In this document: positions 11,546-23,668 of the stretch, one piece after another
How positions within the stretch are numbered: the first letter of the stretch is position 1
How the letters are laid out: every line of letters starts with the position of its first letter
From: Coenobita brevimanus
Lineage: Eukaryota; Arthropoda; Malacostraca; Decapoda; Coenobitidae
Direction of reading: 5' to 3'
Assembly (NCBI GenBank): GCA_032717465.1
Contig: CM064665.1
Location: 22,890,588-22,954,587, forward strand
Length of the DNA: 64,000 nucleotides
Position numbers and translations under genes: made by a program
Notes under the pieces: model-generated
Seen by the model: the letters and a program-made list of their open reading frames with translations, nothing else
Databases searched by the model: none
Told to the model about the DNA's origin: nothing

Positions 11546-11644
11546 CAGACAACTGAAACTGCTATAGGCAGAGCGCTTGTTTGATGGATCCCCCACCCTC
11601 TTCCCACTATCTTCCCTCACTCTCTCCTCCCCCCCACCCCTCTC

Positions 11645-11740
11645 CTCTGCTTAGTTTTCACCGGCGTGTGGGCAGTAGAGCGCCTTCAGGATGGCTCGGG
11701 TTGTCTGCTTAGTTTTCACCGGCGTGTAGACAGTTATTTG
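11645..11740 (+). repeat. 57-bp direct duplication
   Basis: The words GCTTAGTTTTCACCGGCGTG and the following (G/A)(G/A)CAGT occur at about 11650 and again at about 11707. It is a short local duplication in otherwise unrepeated sequence. Confidence 0.75.
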
Positions 11741-11838
11741 GCGGCATTTTTCGCTCTTCATTGGGAAGCACACGATTGGTTTAGGAAGTTAAAAATAGCA
11801 TTGCCAGGTGTGCCAAACGTTCCTCATCAATTCGGTAA

Positions 11839-11872
<34 letters not shown>

Positions 11873-12084
11873 GAAATTTGAAAAAAAATGGTGTCTGGGC
11901 TGACCACTGGGTCTCGATGATTTCCGGATCCACGACCACTGCTGCCCAGGGCCTTTGTCCGATTCTGGTGACAACAATAGGCTTCCAGTGTTTACGGATG
12001 TCTACCATCTGATTTATTTTGTTGTTGTTTTCAGAACGATTGGTGGAAAATTGTGACCTATAGAGAGCAAAGAAACAGACAAAC

Positions 12085-12205
12085 ATACGGAGCTTACCAA
12101 CGTGCTTGCCGAATCTTTCGATTCCGGCAAGCAACAGGCAGACAAACATAGGTGAATACATAACCTCCTCCAACTTCGCTGACGGAGGTAATATAAAAAT
12201 ATTCC
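12085..12205 (+). repeat. Fragment of GACAGACA/CCTCCTCC repeat
   Basis: CAGGCAGACAAACATAGGTG, AATACATAACCTCCTCC and GACGGAGGTAATAT match the end of the repeat at 25.51-25.60 kb (CAGACAGACACGGGTG, CCTCCTCCAACTTC, GGCGGAGGTCATAA). Likely the 3' part of the same family as 11.385-11.545 kb. Confidence 0.55.
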
Positions 12206-12254
12206 ATACACCAGATTACAGGTGTCATTCATTAAAAAAATACGGGTTGATGGA

Positions 12255-12465
12255 AATGGATGTGATAACTAATGTGCATGTAGTGTGGTGTAGACACTTG
12301 GAGGAAGAGGTCTGTAAGATTATGCTGGTCTACTCCCTGTGTTAATGAAATCACTGAAAAGGTTCAGCAAAGGGAGATGGTCAGGAACAGGTCCTGAGCG
12401 GGTGAAACGGGAGATCCAGCTCTCCCTGTCAACACCTTGCTATCTACCTCGGTAGTATTGTCCTG
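12255..12465 (+). repeat. ~210-bp repeat shared with 57.9 kb
   Basis: Shares with 57905-58125 the ordered words AATGTGCATGTAGT, CTGTGTTAATGAAA, CACTGA, GTTCAGCAAA, GTCCTGAG and CCAGCTCT, with small indels. Both copies are on the same strand. No reading frame is conserved, so I treat it as a non-coding dispersed repeat of unknown origin. Confidence 0.65.
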
Positions 12466-12529
12466 TATCTTTTCGCGTAAGAAGAGTCTTTAAAAATCAA
12501 CGATACTCCACACAATTACACACTGCTTC

Positions 12530-12620
12530 CCGTGAATATCGCCTGCAAAGATAAATTATGGGCCAGGAATATTCAAAGCACAGAAACCCCTTTGAACACT
12601 GAGTAGAAATTAAGTTGACT
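12530..12620 (+). repeat. Isolated unit of the ~135-bp repeat
   Basis: GCCTGCAAAGATAA followed by CTTTGAACACTGAGTA matches 6536-6600 (GCCTGCAAAGGTAA, CTTTGAACACTGAGTA). Confidence 0.55.
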
Positions 12621-12719
12621 GAGGTCAGTGGTTGGCGGCTGGTGTGAGGCTCATGTCACTAACTCACCCGGAAGGAGTTGTAAAATTTGGCAAATCTGTG
12701 TCATTAAACGTCGTCTGCA

Positions 12720-13594
12720 ACAGAGCGAGCAAGCGAGCGAGTGAGAGGGAAAGAGAGAGAGAGAGAGAGATACAGACAGACAGACAGAGACAGACAGAGA
12801 GAAGGCAGATGGGAAACGAGAGGGCAATAAAGACAAGGGGGAGACGCATGGAAAAAAAATGGGTGAGCGAGAAGAAGGGGAATGGAGAGGAAAAGAGAGG
12901 TGGGAATAAAGAAGGAGGGGTAAAGACAAACTGTAGAGTAGGACTGAGAAGGAGAATGAAGGGGGAGATGGAGAAGGGAAAGGAAGATGATGGGTAAGGA
13001 GGGAGTCCGCAAATATGAGTTAGGAATAAAACAGTTCCGAGTAATGTGTGAGAATGAGGTCTATATGAATGGGAGGGGAAGAAAAAGAAGGATGTGGGAT
13101 ATCAGATGTGAAGATAAACCAGAAAAATATACCCCAGGATTACAGAAATACCGAGAGAGAATGGAGACAAAATGGACAGAACTGGGAAATAGGTTATGAA
13201 GTATGGGGAACGGAGGGATACTCACAGAAATTGAGGACATGACGGAGCAGTGATGAAGAAATGAGAAGAATCGAACGGGGGGGGGGGGTTATAAACGCAA
13301 GGATAGGGTGTGAATAAGAGTGGGAAGATATCTGATAGCAAGAAGTATATGAAGTGAGGTAGGAAAAATAGACAGAAGGAGAGGAGAAGGCAGGTAGGAA
13401 GCGGGGAGGGAGGAAGGGAGTAGGAGAGAATGTAAGGAGGGAGAGAGGTAAAGGGGTAAGATGGATAGACAGGGCAGGTTAAAAGAACTAAGATGGGCTG
13501 AGGTTAGGATTATAGCCACAAGGGATGAAAGTGAAGAAAAATTGTCAAGGGAAAGGGGGAAAAGATTAAAGACTGTGAGAATATAAAAGGAAAT

Positions 13595-13633
<39 letters not shown>

Positions 13634-14335
13634 GGTAGGAGAAGAGTGGAACAAAAAATAAAAGAAAATGTTATAGACACAGTGAAGGAGCGTTGCGAGA
13701 GACTGGAGAGAATGGAGACAATGTCTAAGAAAAAGAGGTATACGGAAGGAAGTCTGGTTAATAGAAGATGTAATAGACAGAATTAAGAAAACATGAGGTG
13801 ACGGGAGAAACAAAAGCACAATTAGAAAGGATGGAAGAACGGGAAAAAGTATTATGAAGGACTATATGAAAGGGAGTGAGAGAGAGAAAAAAAAATAGAA
13901 AGAACGAAGAAAATTCGAGAAATCGAGCCAGAAAGATGCAGGATTAAAGACACAAAGAAAGAAAGTGATTAAAGTGCCTGAAAGAGATCGGAAAATTAAA
14001 GAAAAATTGATATTTTTGAAATGGAGGTGGAGAATTGTACAATAGGTGAAGAAAATAAAGTATGGGAAGCCAAGCAGGAGGAACAGATATTCGCAGAATG
14101 AAAAGGACTGGAAAAAAGTAGAAGCACATAGTTTCTAAAAGGGAGTTTGAATTATCAAAATGAAATGGATGAAGAAATTAAGATGGGACAGATGGATATG
14201 AGGTAATTATAGACACAACGAATAGGAATTAGGAAGTAGTGAGGAAGGCGGGAAACAAAGGGAGAAAAGGAATGCTGAGAGAGAGAGAGGGGGGGGGGGA
14301 GAAGGGAAAGGGGGAGCAGAAAGAGAACACTGGGT
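12720..14335. repeat. 1.6-kb purine-rich tract
   Basis: The plus strand is overwhelmingly A and G (GAGAGAGGGAAAGAG, GGAAGGGAGTAGGAGAG and so on) with pure (GA)n cores at 12751-12770 and 13597-13631 and G-runs at 13279 and 14290. Reading frames rich in Ser/Leu/Pro/Phe on the minus strand and Arg/Glu/Lys on the plus strand are compositional. Such tracts can adopt triplex (H-DNA) structure. A similar tract is at 41.56-42.33 kb. Confidence 0.85.
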
Positions 14336-14339
14336 TTCA

Positions 14340-15500
14340 AAAAATTTGAGGCAAGCATGAAATTACAGTAGGCGTTCTAAGCTAATTTTGGGGTGCTGGT
14401 TTCAGATTCGAAATCCGTTTTCACTCATCACCTCTAGTTTTTGAGATATACATGTATGTAAATGTATACATATAAGCCTAGACCCAAAATATTCGCCAAA
14501 AATCCATTTACCGTCCTATTTTCTTGAAACTTGGTTTAAAACGCGCGCCACAACAAGCTCAAACATGTCAAGCACTACACACAGAAGGACTGGGGGTCTA
14601 GGAGCACCTTCGTGCCTGGGAAACACAGTGCCCAAGAAAATCCAATGGTGGACATGAACAAGATGCTTCTTCCCCCTCTTCATATCAAGCTTGGCCTAAT
14701 GAAGAATTTCGAGAAGGCCATGGAAAAGCATGGCGCTGCCTTCCAGCACCTGTGCACTCTGTTCCCAGCTCTCAGTTCTACTAAGCTCAAGGACGGCATC
14801 TTCATCGGACCTCAGATCCGGGAGGTGCTGAAGGATGAGGTATTCGAGGGGAAGCTCACCTTGAAGGAATTGAGAGCATGGGAAGCATTTAAGGTAGTCT
14901 GCCATGGCTTCCTTGGTAACACACGAGCACTAGATTCCCAAGAGCGTGTCGAGAAGTTGTTGCAGGCTTATCAGGATATGGGGTGCCGAATGTCTCCCAA
15001 GATTCACTTTCTCCACTCCCACCTCAACTTCTTCCCCCAGAACCTCGGAGCAGTAAGTGACGAACATGGGGAAAGGTTCCACCAAGATATTACTAAGATG
15101 GAGAGCAAGTACCAAAGCAAGTGGAACCCCAGCATGATGGGGGACTTCTGCTGGATGCTCCTGCGCGACATCCCGGAGGCAAAGTACACCAGATCGTCCA
15201 AAAAAACTCACTTCTGACTGTCTGTAGTACTATGGTGTGTACAGGGTATATATGCTTATATCCAAGTAATGGTAATATTTAGTTCTATCAGTGTTCTGTG
15301 TCTGTTTTGTTTCGTTCTGTAATATGCCATTTTAATATATGAAAAAAACTCATTATATTATAAATATATGCATTATAATAAAAAAAAAAGGATATGTGAA
15401 AGCAAAAAAACTAGAGGTGATAGAGCAAAACTGTTTAGAAATTTGAATTAAGCATATCCAAATTAGTCAAAAACACCTATTCACATGCCTCAGATTTTTT
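14340..15500 (+). mobile_element. Inverted-repeat element with a conserved ORF
   Basis: Imperfect inverted repeats of 75-110 bp flank an ORF. The left arm (about 14340-14445) reads TAGGCGTTCTAAGCTAATTT near 14369 and ends ATCACCTCTAGTTTTT at about 14428-14443. The right arm, read on the minus strand from about 15490, gives TAGGTGTTTTTGACTAATTT and ends ATCACCTCTAGTTTTTTT at 15403. The arms also share TGAGGCA at the outer edge. A terminal-inverted-repeat structure of 1.1 kb around one gene is the layout of a cut-and-paste DNA transposon, probably internally deleted. A T-run follows at 15494-15520. No target duplication was identified by eye. Confidence 0.7.
14612..15217 (+). CDS. Uncharacterised transposon-associated protein, 201 aa
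   Basis: Intact frame with clear protein character. I recognise the family from many arthropod and cnidarian 'uncharacterized' proteins but know no established function. Conserved blocks: LPPLHIKLGL (residues 20-29), FIGPQIREVLKD (64-75), WEAFKVV (90-96), a Cys-containing QDMGCRMSPK (121-130), HFLHSHLNFF (132-141) and DEHGERFHQDI (150-160), then WNPSMMGDFCWMLLRD (171-186). The His/Asp/Glu-rich blocks look catalytic or metal-binding, but that is inference. Relatives are usually much longer, so this is probably the C-terminal third. The start chosen is the first in-frame Met; true homology begins near residue 17. A polyadenylation-like AATAAA lies at 15377. It sits inside long inverted repeats, which points to a DNA transposon product or passenger. 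Base composition (about 50 percent GC) is unlike the AT-rich surroundings. Confidence 0.75.
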   Translation: MPGKHSAQENPMVDMNKMLLPPLHIKLGLMKNFEKAMEKHGAAFQHLCTLFPALSSTKLKDGIFIGPQIREVLKDEVFEGKLTLKELRAWEAFKVVCHGFLGNTRALDSQERVEKLLQAYQDMGCRMSPKIHFLHSHLNFFPQNLGAVSDEHGERFHQDITKMESKYQSKWNPSMMGDFCWMLLRDIPEAKYTRSSKKTHF

Positions 15501-16324
15501 TTTTTTTTTTTTTTTTTTTTGTAAACCAGTGGAATTAGAGTAATTGAAACCAGAAGGGGAAGGGACTGAAAAGAATGAATGGGATAGGAAAGAATATTAA
15601 ACTGGGAAAACCGAGCTTCAGTGTGTTGGTATGAGGCAGAAAAATTTCATCTGAAACTGACAAGTGAACACCCAAGAGGAACACCGGGCAGCGGAGAGGT
15701 GGCAGGGAAGAATACAAAACACCCAAGGGAAAAAAGAAACTGTAAAAAAGCATGTTTTAGTGAACTGACTTCACGGTGTTTTATGCTAATCAGAGAGAAT
15801 AATTATACGTATGTAAAGAAATGTTATTGAAAAGATACCTCCACGTTCCAATATGTGGATATAATTCTCCGTAGCGAAAATATACCGGTATATTAATATT
15901 TTATAAGTCTAAGTCCAGGAGCCAGTTGTGAATGGATGTTTCTTTCAGAAATTGCTTTACTTTAAACAAAGCACTGAAATGTTAAATGATGTTAGTTCTG
16001 CTTTAACTTTAGGACAATATTTTTTTTTCTTCTCCCTACGATCAAATAATTCAGCTTAGGAGGACACCAAATAATGAGATTAAAGGCAGTATACATCTCC
16101 AATTAAAATCCCTCTTGAACAGAAAAAAATAAAATAAAGGCTGAAGACAGTAAGAATAAAATAGAAATGATGTCCTCGGGTTGAAGAAATTTAGGACAAA
16201 CCACGTAGCGGCGGATCTGACTGGCGTGACGGGGGCAATTCGTTTCGAAGAAAGCACCATTTTACCGAACTCAGGGTTAATTACTGAAATTAACCGTACT
16301 CCGCACGGCACCCCTTACCCCTTG

Positions 16325-16325
<1 letters not shown>
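15501..16325. other. Non-coding stretch, no gene recognised
   Basis: AT-rich. Begins at a 27-base T-run next to the inverted-repeat element. No gene or shared repeat seen. Confidence 0.4.

Positions 16326-16370
<45 letters not shown>
16326..16370. repeat. (CT)n microsatellite
   Basis: About 22 CT units. Confidence 0.97.
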
Positions 16371-16371
<1 letters not shown>

Positions 16372-16659
16372 ACAACACCTTCATGTAAACACCCCGTCCC
16401 CCTCACAACGCTATTTACCTACGTTTCCTCTCTACCCCTCACAACATTGCTCACTGCCTCTTCCAGTCCCCCTGTCCCTTGACAGAATTCACCTACAGTT
16501 TAGAAATTAATCTTGTCATAAAATCACACGTGTTAATTTATCGTCCACACAGACAAGCTTTAAACAACAACGATGGAATCTAAAATCAAATTGCTGAAAT
16601 CCCTTGTAGGCAAAGCACTGTAACTTCCGAAATGGGGAGAAGCCATATCCCCGCACACA

Positions 16660-17078
16660 GGGTTAGACCTATATATAATCAGTTTGTAGATTACCCGACA
16701 CTTGGAGCTAATATCCTAGGTTTTGTCTTAGCTACATCAGAAAATTTAGTAACCTTAGTGTAGGAGAGCAATTTAGTAGTAGCGATCATCAAAGAGTTAC
16801 ATTTAACATTAAATTACTAAAAACAACATCAAGACCAGTTATGAGAAAGTGCCCAATTACAAGAGGGCTAATTTTAATCAAGGCAGTTGTAGGTGCCAGT
16901 GATTGGCGTCTTATTGTTGAAACGTTACTTATTAATGATGCATTGAGATTTTTTACAGAATCCCTCAGCAGTTCAGTCAAGCTATTTATTCCAATGTGGA
17001 ACAGAAGGCCTGCCAAAAATTCTAAACCCAAATGGTGTACTTCCGATATTAAGCAATGTTCACAAAATAATCTGGCAT
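16660..17078 (+). pseudogene. LINE endonuclease C-terminus and linker remnant
   Basis: In one frame: VDYPTLGANILGFVLATSEN (near 16690), typical of the 'xLDLVLT' end of a LINE endonuclease. A frameshift near 16760 leads into EQFSSSDHQRVTFNIKLL, with the SDH catalytic motif of this endonuclease fold. The frame then continues through a pre-RT linker with SDWRLIVETLL and RRPAKNSKPKWCTSDIKQ. Neither family A, B nor C has this exact sequence, so it represents another LINE family (CR1/L2-like by style). It stops at the TA/GA/GATA microsatellite, with no RT left. Non-functional. Confidence 0.6.
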
Positions 17079-17101
17079 AATATATATATATATATATACA
17101 C

Positions 17102-17139
<38 letters not shown>

Positions 17140-17210
17140 AGATAGATAGATAGATAGGTAGATATATATAGAGATAGATAGATATATAGATAGATAGATA
17201 GATAGATATA
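17079..17210. repeat. Compound TA, GA, GATA microsatellite
   Basis: (TA)n at 17079-17098, (GA)n at 17105-17137 and (GATA)n with interruptions to 17210. It abuts the LINE remnant. Confidence 0.97.
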
Positions 17211-20148
<2,938 letters not shown>

Positions 20149-20289
20149 ATTTTTACAACTACCCAGTCATTTGTGAAATACCACATTTGTGCGGACTTTC
20201 AATACCATATACTGGGAACAGATACGAACTGCAAGCAAGTTCTTGACAATATCGAAAACACAAATAATATGAATTATAGTTGAATTGTT

Positions 20290-20937
20290 AAGTGGCTGTT
20301 ACTGCATGATTAAGGAACTGCCAATTTGTTCAGACTCAAGTTCAGTACCTTGGCTATATAGTTGGTCACGGTCATGTCTGCCCCCTTCTTCAAAGGTGGA
20401 GGCTATTTAAAGAACTTTTCAAATATTGTGGCACAACTGACAGACTTATTAAAGAAAGAATACAAATCCTGTTGGACTGAGGATTGTGAAAGTGCTTTCA
20501 AGTCTGAAAAGGGAATTTTGTGTTGTTACCCTGTGATGCTTGCTCCTAATTTTTCAAATCCTTTCAAACAGGCCGTAGATGCCAGCAATGTAGGAGCAAG
20601 AGCTGTACTCCTACAAGACAACAATCTGGGCATAGAGTAACCTGTTTGCTATTTCAGTAAAAGAAATTTTTAAGGCTGAGTGTAATTATTCAGTTATGGA
20701 AAAGAAGCTACTTGCCCTGATCCTCGACCTGCGGAATTTTTCTGTATATATAACTGCTTTTGGGCCGACAGTCACTGTTTACACTTATCATCATCCCTTG
20801 AAGTTTCTAAACCAGTTAAGGCGTATGAATCAAAGGCTGACCCGCTGAGGCCTCTTGTTGCAAGAGTATAACCTGAACATTGGGCATATCAAAGGTGTTG
20901 ATAACGTGATTGCAGATTGCCTGTCGCGCTCTTAAGA
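20290..20937 (+). pseudogene. Ty3/Gypsy LTR-retrotransposon RT-RNase H remnant
   Basis: Decayed piece of pol, spanning the end of reverse transcriptase and most of RNase H. Seen in order: a degraded 'YLGxxVGHG' step (TIAI-LVTVMSAP), LKNFSNIVAQLTDLLKK (20410-20460), WTEDCESAFKSEKGILC, FKQAVDASNVGARAVLLQ (RNase H start with the catalytic Asp, about 20565-20620), a stop at 20638, then PVCYFSKRNF, a frameshift, ALILDLRNFSVYI, and the end GHIKGVDNVIADCLSRS with a stop at 20935. At least two stops and two frameshifts. No LTRs, integrase or gag nearby, so it is an isolated fragment. Confidence 0.8.
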
Positions 20938-21102
20938 ACGAATTTTCCTCTGGAAATTTCTTAGGTGCGGGCGTACTTTGTGTGGCCAATAAAATTTGTT
21001 GTATGCATATGATTTATTAAGAGTATTTATTATCTCACGGTTTGAATACTTATAAAACTTCTCTGTTCACACAAGGGGCAAGCATGATGTTACAATGCAA
21101 GT

Positions 21103-21478
21103 CCATCCATCCATCATCAAATCCTACGTTGCCCCATGAGAAGTGTAAGAACCCGGGGCTAGGCAAGTTGGTCCTGACATTTAAGATGAGTGACCAACCT
21201 CACTCATCCCTGAGTGGCATCACTGTATGTGAGCAATAACCCCAACCATCCCTTGGATATAAACCTTCACCGGCTAAATCCGATTGGAGTGCTGCAATTA
21301 CCCACTAAACCACCAGGCGCCATAATTTGGTTATATGGTTACCACCAAGCCTAGTAAATGGTTTCCTGGTGAACAGGAAACCATTTGGCTTGTCACTCAG
21401 TGTAGTCACCCATAGGCAGAAGGAACAGGAAAGAATGAAGGAAAGAAAGACAAAAGAGGGAGTGTAAAATCACCTGCC
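21103..21478 (-). mobile_element. S1 repeat copy (tRNA-like), minus strand
   Basis: On the minus strand: hairpin GGTTTCCTGTT/AACAGGAAACC, then GGCGCCTGGTGGTTTAGTGG containing an A-box-like TGGTTTAGTGG, then AGGTTTATATCC (B-box-like), a body with TCAGGGATGAGTGAGG and CTTAAATGTCAGGACC, and a tail of GGAT units (seen on plus as CCATCCATCCATC at 21103). Five other copies occur in the window. The internal promoter pattern and simple tail suggest a SINE mobilised by a LINE. It is cut at 21478 by the start of the chimeric element. Confidence 0.75.
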
Positions 21479-21725
21479 TACAGTGACGGCGAGGGCTTTC
21501 TGTGGCGGCTGTGCGCATTCTCCTCCCTCAAATCTTTGAGGAGAATGGTCTGCCTCGTCTTGCCATCCCCAAAAGCCTCGCCCGCATTCGTCCGTCCCGC
21601 CACTCGTCAGGAGCGCCGGCCCCGGCCACAGCAGCCAGTCCAACCCCTCACGACACCACAGAAACGGCTGCAACTGGACGCTCCTCTTAACAGGGCGACG
21701 GCCATCACCACTACCGCTACCACTG

Positions 21726-22202
21726 TTGACGACCCGGCACCGGATAAGGAAGTCGAACCCACCACCGCAACAGCCGAGGAGAGACGGGTCCGTACCCACG
21801 ATCGTCGGGAGGCCCAAGATCCGAGAACCCTCCCTCTTCACCATCCAGGCTGCTGACGGCGAGGGTGAGCCAGCCATCGACGATGTTCCTGCCTCTTCTG
21901 CATCACCCAAGAAGAAGGGAAAGCGTCGGGGAAAACGCCAAGATACCGCCACCGTGGGAGAGCGTATTGATGCCATTATACAGCCGCTAGATCAGAGGAC
22001 CGCTTCCCAACTTGGCGCCAAACCCAAAGCAGACCTCCTCGACATCATCGACGGTTATACCAAGCCCATCAAGCAGGCTGACAGCTACAATGCCCTGCGC
22101 AAGGAGCTGGTACGGGCCTACACCTCCAACCAGCTCACCTCTGAGCAAGAGAGCACGGCGGTGATCCACTTCATCGTCACCCGCTTTATATCCACTAAAT
22201 AA
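21726..22202 (+). CDS. Unknown basic protein on LINE-derived element
   Basis: 158-codon frame with coding-like GC and codon use, unlike the AT-rich flanks. I do not recognise it. Visible features: a Pro/Arg-rich start, a lysine/arginine block KKKGKRRGKRQD at about residues 62-73 that could bind nucleic acid or be a nuclear signal, then a compact helix-like C-terminus (ERIDAIIQPLD, KADLLDIIDGYTK, YNALRKELVRAYTSNQL, ending FIVTRFISTK). Upstream frames 21487-21690 (+1) and 21536-21856 (+2) also look coding (Pro/Ala/Thr-rich), so the original protein was probably longer, starting near 21502 and broken by two frameshifts. No Cys-His knuckles and no RT. The start at 21726 is only the first Met in frame. 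It may be an ORF1-type RNA-binding protein or a captured host sequence. Confidence 0.5.
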   Translation: MTTRHRIRKSNPPPQQPRRDGSVPTIVGRPKIREPSLFTIQAADGEGEPAIDDVPASSASPKKKGKRRGKRQDTATVGERIDAIIQPLDQRTASQLGAKPKADLLDIIDGYTKPIKQADSYNALRKELVRAYTSNQLTSEQESTAVIHFIVTRFISTK

Positions 22203-22752
22203 TCCATCAACTCTGACGGGCTTTCTCTGCCCGTGTCTTCCCTTATCTCTTGAGAGACAAATCTACAACAGCAACAACTGTGAATGCAAGTGTGCTGTAT
22301 CGAAAGGTATTGGTCATTTTTAGTGGGTGGTGTTCTGTTGGATGAGGTACTTCACTTTTTGTGTATATGTAAATTCGTTATACCATCTGGTAAAAGTTAT
22401 AGTAATTAGGAACGACATTTGACGTATATGGAAAAATTCCTAACTCCTCTGGTTCTCATTCATATATTGACTTATCCAATATTAGTTTGTGCCTCAACTG
22501 ACGGTCACCAGGTGATAAGTACAGGTGTGTAATGTAGAGGGGCATTACTTATCTCCAGTCGATGGTGTTCTCTTGGTCGAGTAATTTTTACCATTACTGT
22601 AGGTTCAGCAGTTTGTCTCTTTAGGATTTAGTATAGGTTAGCGATTTGTCTGTTAGGTTATTAGTTTTAGGGTTTTTAGAATAGGTATTTTTCTTTTCAG
22701 TAAATAATGTACTCTCTTAAAAGATAAAAACAAAAATTAAAAATTACAATGG

Positions 22753-22755
<3 letters not shown>
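22203..22755 (+). other. Family C-type 3' UTR of the chimeric element
   Basis: After a short unique spacer, 22280-22700 aligns by eye with the family C 3' UTR, including both of its tandem half-units. It ends in AAAAACAAAAATTAAAAATT and then TA repeats. In LINEs this region is where the reverse transcriptase starts copying, so its presence suggests mobilisation in trans. Confidence 0.7.
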
Positions 22756-22797
<42 letters not shown>

Positions 22798-22823
22798 ATG
22801 TGTGTATGAAGGTGTATATACTG

Positions 22824-22863
<40 letters not shown>

Positions 22864-22885
22864 TCTCTGTCTCTCTCTCTCTCTA
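22756..22885. repeat. TA, GA and CT microsatellites
   Basis: (TA)n 22756-22795, (GA)n 22825-22859, then CTGTCTCTGT and (CT)n to 22884. Confidence 0.96.
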
Positions 22886-22955
22886 TTAATGACCAGGGGC
22901 TTCGGCCCCAATGGTCGATAGGCAAAAAAATAAATAAAATAAAATAAAAATATAG
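22886..22955 (+). repeat. Hairpin repeat with UUCG loop, A-rich tail
   Basis: TTAATGACCAGGGGCTTCGG followed by CCCCAATGGTCGATAGGC can fold as GACCA/TGGTC and GGGGC/GCCCC around a TTCG tetraloop. It is followed by an A-rich tail (AAAAAAATAAATAAAATAAA). The same unit lies at 48085-48162 on the minus strand, where the loop is changed but the stem is kept. It looks like the 3' end of a small retroposon. Confidence 0.65.
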
Positions 22956-23592
22956 TGTTACCAAGCGGAGTCAGCGACTGAAGTCTAAGCTGGAGAGAGT
23001 GTGTCCTGTGCTTTGGGACTTTGTTTATAAGATTTTGTTGTGCATATCTGCTACACATGAGCTGTTGTTTAGTAATCAACAGTGTCAGCACATGATGTAC
23101 ACATTAGGTTGTACTTAGTGATATTACAATTATTTGCTATATGAGAATTGCCAGTTTTTAGTTACTAGTTATTGCTGCTAATGTCATCCATTTTATTCAA
23201 GTGTCAAGAGTTTGTCTCTTTAATTCTATAGTCTTTATTGCGCCCGCCAGCGGTTTAAGAACCCAGGGGCTAGATTCAGTGTTCCTGTATACCATTATTA
23301 CTGCTGTTTGGAACTTTAGGATAATTTCTGCCAGTCTCTGTTTGACAGTCCTGTTCGAACCTGTATAATTTTGTTCTTTTTAGCCTACTGTAAGTTAACT
23401 TTGCCTTTAGTATTTTTAATTGCCTATTTCATTCCCCTGTCTTTGATCACTGCTATTTGTTTAAAAGTTTATTACCATTTTCCCCGTTTTGAGCGTAACG
23501 ACGTAGTGTGGTTAAGCTTCCCTTTGGCTACAGTTTCCGATGCGCAGCTTAATCTTCAAGCAGTCAGATAGAACTTTGGCCCCCACCGTCGT

Positions 23593-23596
<4 letters not shown>
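22956..23596. other. Non-coding stretch, no gene recognised
   Basis: T-rich mixed sequence between microsatellites. No gene or shared repeat seen. Confidence 0.4.

Positions 23597-23666
<70 letters not shown>
23597..23666. repeat. (TA)n microsatellite
   Basis: About 35 TA units. Confidence 0.98.

Positions 23667-23668
<2 letters not shown>

Larger units (their letters stand above)
21480..22755 (+). mobile_element. Chimeric element: ORF plus family C LINE 3' UTR
   Basis: A GC-rich coding stretch (21487-22202) is followed from about 22280 to 22700 by sequence matching the 3' UTR of the family C LINE at 50.5-51.1 kb, in the same sense. Shared words include GCAAGTGTGC, CACTTTTTGT, TATACCATCT, GACGGTCACCAGGTGAT and GATTTAGTATAGGTTAGCGA. 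An A-rich tail and a TA array follow. The coding part is unrelated to the endonuclease/RT/RNase H or zinc-knuckle ORF of family C. The arrangement resembles non-autonomous LINE derivatives that keep a 3' recognition region but carry other coding sequence. The 5' edge lies at the S1 copy. Confidence 0.7.

Noticed and set aside
12632..13012. Arg/Glu/Lys-rich plus-strand frame and Ser/Leu-rich minus-strand frames
   Set aside because: Composition of the purine tract explains them; no conserved motif or plausible start context.
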